A DNA stretch of 64,000 nt from Dawidia soli (lineage in GTDB: Bacteria; Bacteroidota; Bacteroidia; Cytophagales; Cyclobacteriaceae): assembly GCF_018598185.1 (NCBI RefSeq), contig NZ_JAHESC010000015.1, forward strand, positions 62,001 through 126,000. Reading direction: 5' to 3'. Every line of letters begins with the position of its first letter. Position 1 is the stretch's first letter. Shown one piece after another: positions 62,941 to 64,000 of this stretch. Position numbers and translations under genes: made by a program. The notes beneath the pieces were generated by a model. It was given only the letters and a program-made list of their open reading frames with translations. It did no database searches and had not been told where the DNA came from.

Positions 62941-62972
62941 AACCCACTACACCGGGGTCGGTGGAGTGGGTT
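62941..62972 (-). terminator. Intrinsic terminator of rnpB
   Basis: Minus-strand stem AACCCACT / AGTGGGTT extended by CACCG / CGGTG around one mismatch, then TAATTTTTATACG. It lies between the rnpB 3' end and the NtrC-like gene. Confidence 0.75.
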
Positions 62973-62980
62973 TAAAAGTG

Positions 62981-63372
62981 GCAAGCCTGTAAGCCGGGTT
63001 CTGTCATCCCTTGCGGGAGTCCTTATCATTTATCTGGGCCTGTCTTCACAGACAGGCTCTATCAGTCTACCCGTTCCGGTGCTACAGACCGTGAAGCCTG
63101 CAGCCAAGCGGGCCGCTTGAAGCCCGGAACCTATTTGACCTTTCAACGCGTAAGGTTTACCCTGCAACGACTGTCGCCAGCCGCCCGGTGAGCTCTTACC
63201 TCACCTTTTCACCTTTTCCCGTCAGGATAAATCCTCACGGGTAGTTTGTTTTCTGTGGCACTGTCTGTTCCCGCGCCGTCGCCGGCACGAGACCTTCCCG
63301 TTAGGAAGTACGCCGCCCTGTGTTGCCCGGACTTTCCTCCCTTTTGTGACAAAAGAGCGATAAGGCGGCTCA
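62981..63372 (-). ncRNA. rnpB: RNase P RNA (bacterial class A)
   Basis: The minus strand carries the universal elements: GAGGAAAGTCCGGGC (P4 5' strand region) near 63330-63345 and ACAGAACCCGGCTTA near the 3' end (about 62988-63002), the pair that forms helix P4. The core length of about 390 nt is right for type A. It cleaves the 5' leader of pre-tRNA together with RnpA. The ends are approximate: 5' set by the -7 box TACCTTTG, 3' by the end of the P1 helix just before the terminator. Confidence 0.95.
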
Positions 63373-63378
63373 CCGCTA

Positions 63379-63386
63379 CAAAGGTA
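63379..63386 (-). promoter_or_regulatory. -7 promoter box of rnpB (TACCTTTG)
   Basis: Perfect TAnnTTTG match directly before the RNase P RNA 5' end (start expected about 63372). No matching -33 TTTG. Confidence 0.65.
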
Positions 63387-63468
63387 CGGCGAAAGCATGA
63401 AAGTAAATAGCATAACAGCCCACGGATGGAACTCCCGCGGGCAATAAAGAATGCCGGATGAATGCAGA

Positions 63469-63882
63469 CTAGTGAATGTCCTTGCCTGTGAGCTTCAGCT
63501 CATAGTGGTCGGCGAGCTGTGCTACTTCCTGGATCATCTCCTTCACCTGCTCTTCCGACACTGTCTCAGACAGGCAGGAGGCTTCCACCTTTACATAGCC
63601 CTCTTCCAGGATAAACTTGCTATAATCGAAGTGCGCGTTTTGTTCCAGCAGCGCCCGGAGGTCGATGTTGGGTGTGAACTCACAAACCTTGGAGGTAAAG
63701 AGCGCCTGCTCGCGACCCGATACGGGGCTCGTTTGCGCGCTGGCCAGTACCGTTTGGAAACGGCTGCCGTTGATCGGTACAACGATCACGGATTTGGTAT
63801 GGTCGTAGTCGGTGTATTGACCCCCGATGTGGTCGGCATACTTCTCAACGTACTCCATGAAGCCTGGTAAAGTAGAGATCAT
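63469..63882 (-). CDS. Hypothetical cytoplasmic protein
   Basis: 137 aa, no signal or membrane segment. The pattern (VIVVPINGSRFQTVLASA, REQALFTSKVCEFTPNIDLRALLEQNAHFDYSKFILEEGYVKVEASCLSETV) is like the alpha-beta fold of YbjN/type-III-chaperone-like sensory regulators, a family with no settled function. It lies between rnpB and a small terminator to the right; no clear promoter box. Confidence 0.65.
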   Translation of the reverse strand: MISTLPGFMEYVEKYADHIGGQYTDYDHTKSVIVVPINGSRFQTVLASAQTSPVSGREQALFTSKVCEFTPNIDLRALLEQNAHFDYSKFILEEGYVKVEASCLSETVSEEQVKEMIQEVAQLADHYELKLTGKDIH

Positions 63883-63918
63883 ATATGGTAGGTTTTAAAG
63901 TGGATAGTATATGAAGTT

Positions 63919-63945
63919 AAAAAAATGGCCCCTAAAAAGGACCAT
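63919..63945 (-). terminator. Terminator of a transcript coming from beyond the right edge
   Basis: Minus-strand stem ATGGTCC / GGGCCAT (one G-T wobble) with a 7-base loop followed by a T run. It would end a minus-strand gene to the right of the window. 63946-64000 holds no recognisable gene. Confidence 0.6.
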
Positions 63946-64000
63946 CCACTATGTGATTTATTTAGGTGTTATACCGCCTAAGTTAGAAATAAAAAGCGTG

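Noticed and set aside
62913-63029. N-terminal extension of the NtrC-like protein
   Set aside because: It runs through the rnpB terminator and 3' end; the receiver domain starts at the ATG at 62912.
63222-63413. Small minus-strand frame in the RNase P RNA
   Set aside because: Lies inside rnpB, whose conserved P4 elements explain the sequence.

Overview
The window reads as a chromosomal segment from a Bacteroidota bacterium, most likely of the order Cytophagales (GC-rich for the phylum, roughly mid-50s percent by eye). Supporting markers are a gliding-motility gldC gene, the cluster ftsX - DUF3098 - uppP - truB - ribF, acpP - fabF - rnc, an IPExxxVDY-family protein, a fused aspartokinase-homoserine dehydrogenase ThrA, three TonB-dependent receptors, an ECF sigma/FecR/STN-receptor cell-surface signalling set, and -7 promoter boxes of the form TAnnTTTG. 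No tRNA, 16S/23S rRNA, insertion sequence, prophage or CRISPR array was found. Most of the window is core or stable chromosome.

Layout. 1-3.7 kb: the end of a TonB-dependent receptor, a TPR protein, then a LytS/LytTR two-component pair and a separate single-domain response regulator. 3.9-8.7 kb: a lipoprotein, a TerB/ABC-ATPase/permease fusion and a YdcF-family membrane protein. 8.8-13.2 kb (minus): a TonB-dependent receptor with an SGNH-hydrolase lipoprotein. 13.5-16.4 kb (minus): gldC and cytochrome bd oxidase cydAB. 16.5-22 kb (minus): acetoacetyl-CoA synthetase and the ribF-truB-uppP-DUF3098-ftsX cluster. 22.1-27.8 kb (plus): PepSY protein, ECF sigma, FecR and an STN-type siderophore-like receptor. 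28-33.4 kb (minus): a second ECF sigma and membrane anti-sigma candidate, DUF2147 protein, membrane pyrophosphatase, hypothetical protein, acyl-CoA thioesterase. 33.6-38.6 kb (plus): the threonine operon thrA-thrB-thrC, preceded by a Thr/Ile-rich leader peptide. 38.6-51.5 kb (mostly minus): gtrA, an FG-GAP/UnbV lipoprotein, small unknowns, pcm, hbd, an Omp85-like protein, lgt, nadE, rnc, fabF, acpP. 51.6-60.4 kb: IPExxxVDY protein, pyk, RqcH/NFACT, MBL hydrolase, miaA, a glycosyltransferase, queA. 60.5-64 kb: menC, an 11-bp tandem repeat array, an NtrC-type regulator with no DNA-binding domain, RNase P RNA, a small unknown.

How the parts work together. Several modules concern the envelope and nutrient uptake (TonB receptors with their regulators, Lgt, UppP, FtsX, the Omp85-like protein). 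Others are metabolic (threonine, fatty acid, menaquinone, NAD, FAD, short-chain acyl-CoA turnover) or energy-related (cytochrome bd, H+/Na+-pyrophosphatase, pyruvate kinase). The strongest regulatory observations are: a thrL-like attenuator leader in front of thrABC, with competing ATTACG/CGTAAT pairings; perfect TAnnTTTG boxes only 4-6 nt from start codons, suggesting leaderless mRNAs (gldC, lgt, queA); a terminator-like hairpin at the start of the hppA transcript; and a sigma-54 activator with a GSFTSA motif and no helix-turn-helix domain. All functional calls rest on motif recognition from the translated sequence; no database search was run.
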